Assembly (NCBI GenBank): GCA_002429045.1
Contig: DIYM01000029.1
Location: forward strand, 1,065 to 29,881
Reading direction: 5' to 3'
Length of the DNA: 28,817 nucleotides
Origin: Phycisphaerales bacterium UBA6054
GTDB lineage: Bacteria; Planctomycetota; Phycisphaerae; Phycisphaerales; UBA1924
Positions within the stretch are counted from its first letter, which is position 1. Each line of letters begins with the position of its first letter. This document shows positions 1 to 9,309 of this stretch, one piece after another. The notes below the pieces were generated by a model. The model saw only the letters and a list, made by a program, of their open reading frames with translations, did not search any database and was not told where the DNA came from. The position numbers and the translations under genes were made by a program.

Positions 1-93
1 TCGGCCGCGAACTTCCGCACGATGGTCAACCAGGCGTTGCTCAAGGACAAGCGGTTCACGAAGGTCTCCCGGGGTCGCTACACCGCCAAGTGA
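1..93 (+). CDS. C-terminal fragment of a winged-helix (HARE-HTH-like) protein
   Basis: Frame 1 is open from the window edge to the TGA at 91-93, giving 30 residues that begin SAANFRTMVNQ and end RGRYTAK. The pattern 'NFRTMVNQALLKDKRF...VSRGRYT' resembles the last helix and wing of the HARE-HTH / RNA polymerase delta-type winged helix, where a conserved aromatic residue, a VNQ-like helix and a terminal G-x-Y occur. In planctomycetes this module often ends small lysine/alanine-rich nucleoid-type proteins; that family link is from memory of the pattern, not a search. The 5' part lies outside the window, so overall length and partner domains are unknown. A strong hairpin follows 39 nt after the stop. 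Confidence 0.6.
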   Translation, partial: SAANFRTMVNQALLKDKRFTKVSRGRYTAK

Positions 94-131
94 GCCGCGG
101 CGCGGGGACCCGCTCGTGTGCGCGTGAACGA

Positions 132-178
132 AACACCCGCGTGGCTCGGATCGGTCGGATCCGGGCCACGCGGGTGTT
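132..178. terminator. Bidirectional hairpin terminator
   Basis: A perfect 14-bp stem (AACACCCGCGTGGC at 132-145 against GCCACGCGGGTGTT at 165-178) continues inward for about six more pairs, one of them a wobble, around a 7-nt loop. It lies between the plus-strand fragment ending at 93 and the minus-strand lipoprotein gene ending at 262, so it can serve both. The T tract is weak on the plus side (GCTTTGT). The minus side has a GTTTCGTTC tail. Confidence 0.75.
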
Positions 179-261
179 GCTTTGTCGGGCGTTGTTGAAT
201 CGGATGGTTCGGGCGGCTCATCCGGCAGGCTGGCTCGGGCGGATCCCGGCCTGTCGCGGGC

Positions 262-549
262 TCATCGGATCTTGGGGTACTTGGTCAGGTGGCTGGGGCG
301 ATCCATAAGCCAGAGGCGGTCCCAGTCGTCGTTGAACATGCGGAGGTTTGAATCACGGACGCTCGTTCCGCGGTTGGCGCGATCGGTGCCGCGCTCGCTG
401 AGGGTCATCAGGGCCGGGGAGGGGTTGGCGCGGAGCTCTTCCACATCCCCGGCGTGGTTGGTGGTGGCCGGCGCGTTGCAGCCGACGAGGGCCGCGGCGG
501 CGAGCGTGAGGGCTGTAGCGATCAACGGGCGGGTGGTGCGGGTACGCAT
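262..549 (-). CDS. Small putative lipoprotein of unknown function
   Basis: This encodes 95 residues starting MRTRTTRPLIATALTL. A basic N-terminus, a hydrophobic stretch and the lipobox LVGC (Cys at about residue 24) make it a signal peptidase II substrate by rule. After acylation the mature protein would have about 72 polar residues, including an R/D-rich middle (ERGTDRANRGTSVRD) and the tail LWLMDRPSHLTKYPKIR; no known domain is apparent. A GAGG ribosome-binding site lies 7 nt before the ATG, which supports this start. It is monocistronic, with about 675 bases before clpB on the other strand, and its 3' end faces the hairpin at 132-178. I do not recognise a function. Confidence 0.7.
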   Translation of the reverse strand: MRTRTTRPLIATALTLAAAALVGCNAPATTNHAGDVEELRANPSPALMTLSERGTDRANRGTSVRDSNLRMFNDDWDRLWLMDRPSHLTKYPKIR

Positions 550-889
550 GATGGACCTCGGTTTGGTTGCGACTGCGGTTCTGTGATGGGGAGTGCGGTG
601 TGGTCTGTGCCCGCCGCGTGAGGGCGTGGGGCTGTCCGGTGGAGGACAGGCCGGGAAGCAGCATAGGGCATCCGGGCGGGCGGCGTGGCAGGACGGGCGG
701 GTTCGCCCCGGAGTCCGCGGGCCGGCCGTGGACCGATACGACCGCTGGGGTTGGGGGGTTCCGGGTGATGCCCGGATGAAGAAGGCGCAATCTTGTCGGG
801 GGCATTGACTTTCTGCTCGGGAAAAGCTGGCAAGGTCGGCTCTGCTCGTGGTAGGTTTGGGGATCGGAGGGCCGCGCGGGCGGTCGGCA

Positions 890-924
890 GGGTTGTTTGA
901 ACCCTTTGAGCACCCCTAGGGTGC
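890..924. promoter_or_regulatory. Twin hairpins overlapping a heat-shock-like promoter motif
   Basis: Two back-to-back perfect inverted repeats are separated by 5 nt: GGGTT-N5-AACCC (890-904) and GCACCC-CTA-GGGTGC (910-924). Across them runs TTGAA (897-901), 11 nt, then CCCCTA (913-918), reminiscent of the sigma-32 pattern CTTGAA / CCCCAT. It is not a CIRCE element, which needs TTAGCACTC-N9-GAGTGCTAA. A regulatory role for clpB is inferred from position only; the site is about 300 nt upstream of the clpB start. Confidence 0.25.
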
Positions 925-1158
925 CCGAGGCGATCCCCGGCGATGGGCATGCCGTCGATGAACGGACGTCCTGGAACGGGGCCGAGGGCTCCCACCTGAT
1001 CGCAGGGGTTTCGGACGCTTGATGCCGGCTGTCCGCGCCGCCCTCCGATCACGCGCCCGACCAAGAGCGTGGCAGCGGAACGCCGCCCGCCTGCCGGTCT
1101 GGCAGCGTCAAACCGCCTCTAACAGCCTGTGAATGCGTCTGTTGAGGGTTTGGCTCTT

Positions 1159-1174
1159 CGGCACGCGGCTTGCA
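1159..1174 (+). promoter_or_regulatory. Sigma-54 (RpoN)-type promoter of clpB
   Basis: The sequence CGGCACG-CGGC-TTGCA matches the sigma-54 consensus TGGCACG-N4-TTGCW at every conserved position except the first T, with exact GG to GC spacing. The -12 GC is at 1172-1173, so transcription would begin near 1184 and give a leader of about 40 nt carrying the AAGGAGG site. An inverted repeat CTGCC-N5-GGCAG (1091-1105) lies about 87 nt upstream of the predicted start, a usual distance for an enhancer-binding protein. No rpoN or activator gene is in the window. Confidence 0.5.
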
Positions 1175-1224
1175 AATCCTCCCTCGCCCCGGCCGACCCG
1201 CCCGGGCGGTTAAGGAGGCTTGTG

Positions 1225-3957
<2,733 letters not shown>

Positions 3958-3991
3958 CGCTCGTCTGTTAACACAAACCTGTGCGAGCGGA

Positions 3992-4023
3992 GCCGGGCCG
4001 ATGGGCTCGGCCCTGTTTGTTTT
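3992..4023 (+). terminator. Rho-independent terminator after clpB
   Basis: A perfect 7-bp stem GGGCCGA (3995-4001) / TCGGCCC (4007-4013) with a 5-nt loop is followed by TGTTTGTTTT. An alternative stem GAGCC/GGCTC overlaps it. The T-rich tail also supplies the -35-like TTGTTT of the next gene, so termination and re-initiation are packed together. Confidence 0.65.
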
Positions 4024-4044
4024 GATGGGGTTGTTTGGTAGGGT
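4017..4044 (+). promoter_or_regulatory. Leaderless-type promoter of the beta-helix membrane protein gene
   Basis: TTGTTT (4017-4022), a 16-nt spacer and TAGGGT (4039-4044) form a sigma-70-like promoter whose -10 box sits 8 nt before the ATG at 4053. Transcription would start at or next to the start codon. No clear Shine-Dalgarno sequence is present, only a G-rich run. Confidence 0.4.
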
Positions 4045-4052
4045 GGGCGGGG

Positions 4053-5684
4053 ATGGCGAAGAAGAAGAGCAGCAAGAAGGGCGCGACCAAGAAGGCGACC
4101 GCGTCGAAGAAGCCCTCGGCAAAGCCGGCGGAGGCGCGGAAGCTTGGGCCGGAGGTGCGGGCCAAAGAACTGCTGAAGCTCGCGAAGATTGAGTTTGAGA
4201 CACTCAACAGGGGTGAGTTGGAGCTGGTTCGCTGCTTCGCGCTCGGGACGGTTGCGGATGTATCAAAGTTTGCGGAGACCGAACGGAGCGTGATTCCCAA
4301 GCTGATCCGTTGGCTGTGTGTGTCGAAGGACGCCTGCAAGCTCGCCGACCCGGCAGGGGTGCGACTCGAAGGGGCGACGATCGACGGGGCGATCGATCTG
4401 AACGCCGCGGATGTGCCGTTCCCGATCCGCCTGCGTGGCTGCACGATCCGCGGAGCGTTCGAGTGTCGTGAAGCCGACCTGCGATTGCTGGATCTCCAGC
4501 GGTCCTCGTTTAAAGGGGTGAATGGCGACGGCGTTCGCGTGCGGGGTGATGTATGGCTCCGGAAAACACCGGAAGTTACAGGTGGGGTCCGCCTGCTCGG
4601 CGCAATCATCGGCGGCGATCTGAGTTGCAAAGGCGGGACTTTCAAGAACGAAAACGGGTACGCGATCGCCGCCGACCGCGCCGAGATCGGTGGCTCTGTT
4701 TTCATGGACACCGGCTTCAACGCGCTCGGCGAGGTCCGTCTGGCCAGCGCGACCATCGGTGGCAGCCTGTATTGCGACGGCGGGACCTTTAAAAACGAGA
4801 GTAAGAAAGCAATGGTACTTCAGACTGCAAGTATCAAAGGCGGCTTTGTGTTCACGGGAGTCGCCCTATGCGATGGGCAAGTCGATATGACAGCTTGCCA
4901 GGTAAATATTCTGATCGACAACTTGGCGTGCTGGCCGGAACGTGTACAGCTGGAGGGCTTCGTGTACGGATCGATCTATCACAGCTCACTTGGAAGCCTT
5001 GAGGGTCGGCGGGCGTGGTTGGCGAAGCATGACAAGACTGCGGCCGGATACAAATCGACCACCGACAGCCCGTTCGACCCGCAGCCGTACCGGCAACTCG
5101 CCGATGTGCTGCGCCGGCAGGGGCACGAGCGGTTCGCGAACGAGATCATGTTCACGGCGTCGAAGAAGCAGGCGGCGGCTGAGCTAGATCGGCTCAGAGA
5201 GATCAAGGAATCGGACGCCGGAGCCTTCGACAGCGCGTTGACCCGTGTGGCCGACTGGATCATTCGGGCGTGGTACTTCTTGCTTGAGCACCTTGTCGGG
5301 TTTGGGTATCGACGCTGGTTGCCGGTGATGTGGCTCGCGGTCTACATCCTGTTCGGATCGGTCGTGTTCAGCGGACTGTCGTGGCGGGGTGTGATCGGTG
5401 CCGCGGACCCGACGCCGGTGGTGATGCAGCCGACGCAGGGGATCGCCCTGCGGGCGATGGAGGACGGTGATTCGTGGGTCGACGACTACCCCGCGTTCCG
5501 TCCGATCGCGTATTCGGCCGACGCGTTCTTGCCGTTGGTGAACCTGCATCAGGAGACGTACTGGACGCCGAGCCACTGGCTGGTGAAGTCGGTGTATCTG
5601 CCGTTCCACATCATCTCGGGGTGGGTGGTGACGACGCTGGCTGCGGTGTCGTTCACGGGGCTGGTGCGTCTGGAGGGCAAGTAG
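4053..5684 (+). CDS. Beta-helix membrane protein with a lysine-rich N-terminus
   Basis: 543 residues. Residues 1-30 are histone-H1-like (KKKSSKKGATKKATASKKP). A helical segment follows (about 32-90), then a right-handed beta-helix-like region (about 100-300) built of repeats such as 'VRLLGAIIGGDLSCKGGTFKN' and 'VRLASATIGGSLYCDGGTFKN', where each I/A-x-I-GG-x-L strand recurs every 20-40 residues. Two or three transmembrane segments lie in the C-terminal third (about 421-445 and 515-538), with a conserved-looking YSADAFLPLVNLHQETYW motif between them. Similar proteins in actinobacteria and proteobacteria are often labelled 'membrane-associated oxidoreductase', but I see no dinucleotide-binding or redox motif. 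The architecture fits a cytoplasmic scaffold anchored in the membrane, as in pentapeptide-repeat/ion-channel fusions. ATG 4053 is preferred to the upstream TTG at 4035 because of the promoter placement. The first 600 bases look less GC-rich than neighbouring genes. Confidence 0.8.
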   Translation: MAKKKSSKKGATKKATASKKPSAKPAEARKLGPEVRAKELLKLAKIEFETLNRGELELVRCFALGTVADVSKFAETERSVIPKLIRWLCVSKDACKLADPAGVRLEGATIDGAIDLNAADVPFPIRLRGCTIRGAFECREADLRLLDLQRSSFKGVNGDGVRVRGDVWLRKTPEVTGGVRLLGAIIGGDLSCKGGTFKNENGYAIAADRAEIGGSVFMDTGFNALGEVRLASATIGGSLYCDGGTFKNESKKAMVLQTASIKGGFVFTGVALCDGQVDMTACQVNILIDNLACWPERVQLEGFVYGSIYHSSLGSLEGRRAWLAKHDKTAAGYKSTTDSPFDPQPYRQLADVLRRQGHERFANEIMFTASKKQAAAELDRLREIKESDAGAFDSALTRVADWIIRAWYFLLEHLVGFGYRRWLPVMWLAVYILFGSVVFSGLSWRGVIGAADPTPVVMQPTQGIALRAMEDGDSWVDDYPAFRPIAYSADAFLPLVNLHQETYWTPSHWLVKSVYLPFHIISGWVVTTLAAVSFTGLVRLEGK

Positions 5685-6351
5685 GGCGGCGGGCGGCTTC
5701 GGGCGGTCGTCCGCGGGGTCTGGCGGGCTCGGGCATTGTCAGTGTGTGTTTTCGGCGTGGAACCGGGGGGTGAGGGCTGCGTATCGGGGGGGTGAGGCCG
5801 TTATGTGCCTCGTTGAATGCTCCGTTTCAGGGGCGAGTTCGATCCCTTGTGGCTCGTTGAGCAGATACGCCGAGAGGCGTGGTGGGCTGGGGAGAGAGTT
5901 GAGAGATGAAGGCGGCCTTTGGAGGCGCAGCCGAGGGTGTGTTTGCCCCGGAGGCTGTCGAATCCGGCTGTCATCGCGCCGGCCGATCGGTCCCCTGGCG
6001 GTCGGCGCTTGAGAGATCGGGTGCAGCGCGACGCCGGGTGGGTAGGACTTCTCGGACTGCGTGATGGACCCTGTGCCACGCGTGGGTTGGGCGTGCGACC
6101 GCTGGTCGCGCGTCGTGCCCGGCGCGGAGAAGCCGTGCGTCCGGACACGACGGGGTGAGGAGCCCGCCGTTGCCGGGCGCCGGCGTCCCCTGACCGCACC
6201 GAGACGAGAGCGCTTTCCGCGCAGGTTTTGCGTGTGCGCGGCACGCGTTCCCCGGCCGCAATCGCCCGGACAAGAAGATACGGAATTCGGTCGTGTCGGG
6301 TTTTCCGCTCGGTAAGTGGCGGTGAGCGCGCGGTTTGTCGATGATCGGCGC
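5685..6351. other. Gene-free stretch between the beta-helix gene and nhaA
   Basis: About 667 bases have no credible gene. Open frames on both strands translate to compositionally random Arg/Pro/Ser-rich peptides with no ribosome-binding sites. The only structure I noted is a direct repeat CGGGGGGTGAGG starting at 5764 and again (one extra G) at 5785, a 21-base period, plus scattered GC-rich inverted repeats. It presumably contains the nhaA promoter, which I could not identify with confidence. Confidence 0.55.
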
Positions 6352-7737
6352 ATGGGTTCAGGACCGACTATTCCGACGATCGAAACCGAGACCAAGACCC
6401 CGATCGAGGTCGCGCTCGGGCCGCTGCATCGTTTCTCGAAGATGGAGTCTGCGGGCGGGATCCTGCTGATCGTCTTTGCCGCCGGGGCGATGGTGTGGGC
6501 GAACTCGCCCGCGGCGTCGAGCTACGTGAGCCTGTTCTACGAGACCTATGTCAAGGTCGGCTTCGGCGATTGGGGCATCGAGAAGCCGTTCATCCTCTGG
6601 ATCAACGACCTGCTGATGGCGGTCTTCTTCCTGCTGGTCGGTCTGGAGATCAAGCGGGAGATCCTGGTCGGGGAGCTGCGCAGCCCGAAGGCGGCGGCGT
6701 TGCCCATCGCGGCCGCGATCGGGGGCATGGCGTTCCCCGGGGCCATCTACGCGGCGATCAACTGGGGCGATCCCGGGCTGCGGGGCTGGGGGATCCCGAT
6801 GGCGACCGACATCGCCTTCGCCCTGGGCGTGATGGCGTTGCTGGGGTCGCGGGTGCCGATCGCTCTGAAGGTGTTCCTGACGTCGCTGGCGATCGTGGAC
6901 GACCTGGGCGCGCTGATGATCATCGCGATCTTCTACACGGATAAGGTCGGCGTGGATTACCTGGGCTACGCGGCGCTGCTGCTGGCCGTGCTGGTCGGGC
7001 TGAACTTCGCGGGCGTCCGTTCGAGGCTGGTGTACCTGCTGGTCGGGCTGGTGGTGTGGTACTTCTTCTTGAAGTCCGGCGTGCACGCGACGATCGCGGG
7101 CGTGCTGGTCGCGCTGACCATCCCGGGCAAGACCAAGGTCGACCGCGCCCGGTTCGCGTCGTTCGCCGATCGGATGCTCGAGACGTTCAAGTCGCAGGGA
7201 ACCGAGGGAGGAAAGGTCTGGACGACCTCCACCCAGCAGGGCGCGTTGCTTGCGCTCGAGGACGCCACGGAGAAGGTGGAGACCCCGCTGCGATCTCTCG
7301 AGCACAGGCTGATCCCATGGGTCGCGTTCCTGATCCTGCCGGTGTTCGCGCTGGCGAACGCGGGGGTGGCGTTGGGCGCCGGCGAGGGCGGCGCCGAGGG
7401 CGAGCCCTCGGTGTTCACCAGCAAGGTGCTGATGGGGGTGGCCGCGGGGCTGCTGATCGGCAAGCCGCTGGGCGTGTTCGTGTGCTCTTGGATCGCGGTG
7501 AAGATCGGGGTGGCCAGCATGCCGAAGGGCGTGAACTGGGGCATGATCCACGGCGCGGGCTGGCTGAGCGGCATCGGCTTCACGATGGCGTTGTTCATCG
7601 CGAACCTGGGTTTCAAGGGCGAGGACCAGGCGTTCATGCTCGACGCGGCCAAGCTGGGCGTGCTGGGCGCGTCGGTGCTGGCGGGCGTGATCGGGCTGGC
7701 GATCCTCGCCAAGGCGACCGGCAAGCCGGCGGCGTGA
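6352..7737 (+). CDS. nhaA: Na+/H+ antiporter NhaA
   Basis: 461 residues, an inner-membrane protein exchanging cytoplasmic Na+ or Li+ for external H+. The family signature is intact: ATDIAF with D153 (E. coli D133), AIVDDLGAL with D183/D184 (E. coli D163/D164, the ion-binding pair, same 30-residue spacing), and ALANAGV near the conserved transmembrane lysine position. About 11-12 hydrophobic segments are visible. It is longer than E. coli NhaA (388) because of a polar insertion between helices (about 255-310, containing DRMLETFKSQG and TQQGALLALEDATEKVE), a known feature of one NhaA subgroup. ATG 6352 was chosen; an in-frame GTG at 6316 is possible, and neither has a Shine-Dalgarno sequence. 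GATGAT lies 6 nt before the ATG and may act as a -10. The next gene follows after 29 nt. Confidence 0.93.
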   Translation: MGSGPTIPTIETETKTPIEVALGPLHRFSKMESAGGILLIVFAAGAMVWANSPAASSYVSLFYETYVKVGFGDWGIEKPFILWINDLLMAVFFLLVGLEIKREILVGELRSPKAAALPIAAAIGGMAFPGAIYAAINWGDPGLRGWGIPMATDIAFALGVMALLGSRVPIALKVFLTSLAIVDDLGALMIIAIFYTDKVGVDYLGYAALLLAVLVGLNFAGVRSRLVYLLVGLVVWYFFLKSGVHATIAGVLVALTIPGKTKVDRARFASFADRMLETFKSQGTEGGKVWTTSTQQGALLALEDATEKVETPLRSLEHRLIPWVAFLILPVFALANAGVALGAGEGGAEGEPSVFTSKVLMGVAAGLLIGKPLGVFVCSWIAVKIGVASMPKGVNWGMIHGAGWLSGIGFTMALFIANLGFKGEDQAFMLDAAKLGVLGASVLAGVIGLAILAKATGKPAA

Positions 7738-7754
7738 CCCCCTCGCGCCCGGGC

Positions 7755-7760
7755 TAGTGT
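7755..7760 (+). promoter_or_regulatory. -10-like TAGTGT 6 nt before the aminotransferase ATG
   Basis: TAGTGT lies 6 nt upstream of the ATG at 7767, where no Shine-Dalgarno sequence exists (GGCTAGTGTCCCGGCATG). The placement fits a leaderless transcript. No convincing -35 box is visible. Confidence 0.3.
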
Positions 7761-7766
7761 CCCGGC

Positions 7767-8657
7767 ATGAGCGATGTGTTTGTCAACGGGAAGTTCGTGC
7801 CCCGGGAGGAGGCACGCGTCGGTGCGTTCGACGCCGGGCTGCTGCACGCGGTGGGGCTGTTCGAGACCATGAGCGCCCGGCGGACGCCGGACGGCGTGGT
7901 CGTCGATGACCTCGACGAGCACCTCGACCGGCTGCAGGCGTCGGCGGCGCAGCTCGGGCTGAGCGACGATCTGCGCACGGGCCCGCTGGGTGACGCGGTG
8001 ACCGAAGCCGCCGACAAGAGCGGGTTCGAGCGTGTCCGTCTGCGGCTGACCATCACCGGCGGTGACCTGAACATGCTGCGTTCGGCGGGTCGGGCGGCGC
8101 ACACGCCGACGGTGCTGATCGACGCGCAGCCTGCGACGGCGTACCCGGACGAGATGTTCGAGAAGGGCGTGATGGCGACGATCGCCGACGCGCGGGCGAA
8201 CCCGCTGGACCCGATGGCCGGTCACAAGACGCTGAACTACTGGTGGCGCCTGCGGGAGTTGCAGCAGTCGGCCGCCAAGGGCGCCGGCGAGGCGATCGTG
8301 CTGCAGGTCTCCAACCACATCAGCGGCGGGTGCGTGTCGAATCTGTTCGCGATCAAGGGCAACACGCTGATCACGCCCATCGCGCGGGGTGAGGAAGAAG
8401 AAGCAGGCGGCAAGGGCTCGCTGCCCAGCCCGGTGCTGCCGGGCGTGACGCGGGCGAGGGTGATCGCGGAAGCGAAGAAGCTGGGGATGGAGATCGATCG
8501 CCGCATGATGGGCATCGGCGACGTGCTCGACGCGGACGAGGTGTTCCTGACCAACTCGAGTTGGGGCCTCTTGCCGGTGACGCGGGTGGAGGCCGAGCCG
8601 GTGGGGAGCGGGGAGGTGAGGGAGGTCGCGAAGGGGCTGCGTGCGAGAATCGGCTAG
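7767..8657 (+). CDS. Class IV PLP-dependent aminotransferase (PabC / D-amino acid / branched-chain type)
   Basis: 296 residues starting MSDVFVNGKFVPREEA, the usual opening of fold-type IV PLP enzymes. The pattern G-x-F-D-A-G-L-L-H-A-V-G-L-F-E-T-M is at about 20-38. The Schiff-base lysine is K154 in GHKTLNYWWRL. A G-x-V-S-N-L-F strand and the C-terminal signature ADEVFLTNSSWGLLPV complete the fold. Substrate choice between aminodeoxychorismate lyase, branched-chain and D-amino acid aminotransferase cannot be read reliably; no pabA/pabB or ilv genes are nearby. Its TAG overlaps the stop of the convergent gene by 4 nt (CTAG at 8654-8657). Confidence 0.85.
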   Translation: MSDVFVNGKFVPREEARVGAFDAGLLHAVGLFETMSARRTPDGVVVDDLDEHLDRLQASAAQLGLSDDLRTGPLGDAVTEAADKSGFERVRLRLTITGGDLNMLRSAGRAAHTPTVLIDAQPATAYPDEMFEKGVMATIADARANPLDPMAGHKTLNYWWRLRELQQSAAKGAGEAIVLQVSNHISGGCVSNLFAIKGNTLITPIARGEEEEAGGKGSLPSPVLPGVTRARVIAEAKKLGMEIDRRMMGIGDVLDADEVFLTNSSWGLLPVTRVEAEPVGSGEVREVAKGLRARIG

Positions 8658-8895
8658 ATGAACGTGATGGTGAAAACGATCGCTGAAAGCAGGAACAGCG
8701 CACCGGCAACAGACAGCATCAGCATCACCACGAAGAATGTGATCAGTGCCGCTCGTTTCAAACGAATCCGGCTTGGTGATGTGGGCAAACCAAGATTGCC
8801 ACACTCGGGGCATCTCGCTCGGACGCCGGGTCCAGTTGAGCACCCCTTAGGTCGTAGCGACACTTCCCGCACACACTCCTTGAGCTCTCACTCAT
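8654..8895 (-). pseudogene. Small zinc-ribbon membrane protein gene interrupted by a frameshift
   Basis: The ATG at 8895 lies inside the end of the upstream gene (GATGAGTGA, 8-nt overlap), a translational-coupling arrangement. This frame reads MSESSRSVCGKCRYDLRGAQ then LDPASER and runs out of homology. Just there, near 8811-8818, a neighbouring frame continues with CPECGNLGLP, a basic patch and a C-terminal membrane region (LITFFVVMLMLSVAGALFLL) ending at 8654. Joined, the halves restore the planctomycete zinc ribbon CxxCRYDLRG...CPECG, two Cys pairs that neither frame has alone. Gain of one base or loss of two would repair it. It is either a genuine disrupted gene or a sequencing error. Alternative GTG starts at 8872 and 8863 would give only the second half. 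Confidence 0.75.
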
Positions 8896-9172
8896 CGCGT
8901 CGGATCACCCGCACGTTGCGGCGCCCGTCGAGGGGACCATTGGGGGCGTGGGCCCGGCGGAGTTTGAGCTTGACCCAGTTCCACGCGATGAACAGCGCCA
9001 GCGCGATGCCGGCGATGATCAGCAGGGGGATGAAGATCATGAAGCCGACGATCGCCAACGCCGCGATGATCGCGAGCGCCAGGATCTGGGCGAGCGGGCC
9101 GGGCACGCGGACGGCGGTGCCGGTCGGGAACGCCTGTCGGTTGTTCGACGGGTTGTTCTGGGCCGGGTCCAT
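8888..9172 (-). CDS. Small membrane protein of unknown function
   Basis: 94 residues starting MDPAQNNPSNNRQAF. An uncharged hydrophobic block (about 28-66, LALAIIAALAIVGFMIF then IPLLIIAGIALALFIAW) is long enough for two closely spaced helices, followed by a basic tail (KLKLRRAH...RRNVRVIRRDE). By the positive-inside rule the C-terminus is cytoplasmic. No known family is recognised. It overlaps the start of the frameshifted zinc-ribbon gene by 8 nt, so the two are probably co-translated. It has no Shine-Dalgarno sequence, and TACCAT lies 6 nt upstream of the ATG, suggesting a leaderless mRNA. dnaE is divergent, 137 nt away. Confidence 0.7.
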   Translation of the reverse strand: MDPAQNNPSNNRQAFPTGTAVRVPGPLAQILALAIIAALAIVGFMIFIPLLIIAGIALALFIAWNWVKLKLRRAHAPNGPLDGRRNVRVIRRDE

Positions 9173-9178
9173 CGGTGC

Positions 9179-9184
9179 ATGGTA
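9179..9184 (-). promoter_or_regulatory. -10-like TACCAT 6 nt before the ATG at 9172
   Basis: On the minus strand TACCAT is followed by GCACCG and the ATG, with no ribosome-binding site. The position matches the leaderless pattern seen at other starts in this window. No -35 consensus is visible. Confidence 0.3.
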
Positions 9185-9229
9185 CGGGTTGAAGGGGTGC
9201 GGATTTCACGGGGATTCGTTGGGAATCGT

Positions 9230-9248
9230 CCCGCCCCGGCGGGGCGGG
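9230..9248. other. GC-rich perfect hairpin upstream of dnaE
   Basis: CCCGCCCC (9230-9237) and GGGGCGGG (9241-9248) form an 8-bp stem with a 3-nt loop. A -10-like TATCAT follows at 9253-9258, about 50 nt before the dnaE GTG. It could be an operator, or a terminator for upstream readthrough (the tail CGTTTATC is only mildly T-rich). Confidence 0.35.
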
Positions 9249-9309
9249 CGTTTATCATGTTTGTTCCGGCGGGCGTCGGCCCGCGGGCGATCGCGAAAGG
9301 TGTGTATCC

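Larger units (their letters stand above)
550..1224. other. Non-coding stretch between the lipoprotein gene and clpB
   Basis: No convincing coding region is present: the long open frames here are arginine/proline-rich products of high-GC DNA without recognisable domains or well-placed ribosome-binding sites. The interval must hold divergent promoters for the minus-strand lipoprotein and for clpB. Visible signals are two adjacent hairpins at 890-924, an inverted repeat CTGCC-N5-GGCAG at 1091-1105, a sigma-54-type promoter match at 1159-1174, and a consensus AAGGAGG at 1212-1218. The gap is large for this compact genome. Confidence 0.6.

Noticed and set aside
890..924. CIRCE / HrcA operator for clpB
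   Set aside because: The inverted repeats lack the TTAGCACTC-N9-GAGTGCTAA sequence and spacing.
5831..5855. tRNA T-arm-like sequence (GAGTTCGATCCC)
   Set aside because: The flanking 5-nt arms do not pair, and no acceptor, D or anticodon stems could be found around it.
5739..6395. A 218-codon minus-strand open frame and smaller ones in the gap before nhaA
   Set aside because: Composition is random-looking (Arg/Pro/Ser/Thr), with no ribosome-binding site, no membrane or domain signal, and it runs into the start of nhaA.
8837..8850. GAGCACCCCT resembling the hairpin arm at 909-917
   Set aside because: It lies within the frameshifted coding region, lacks the second arm, and a 10-nt GC-rich match is expected by chance.
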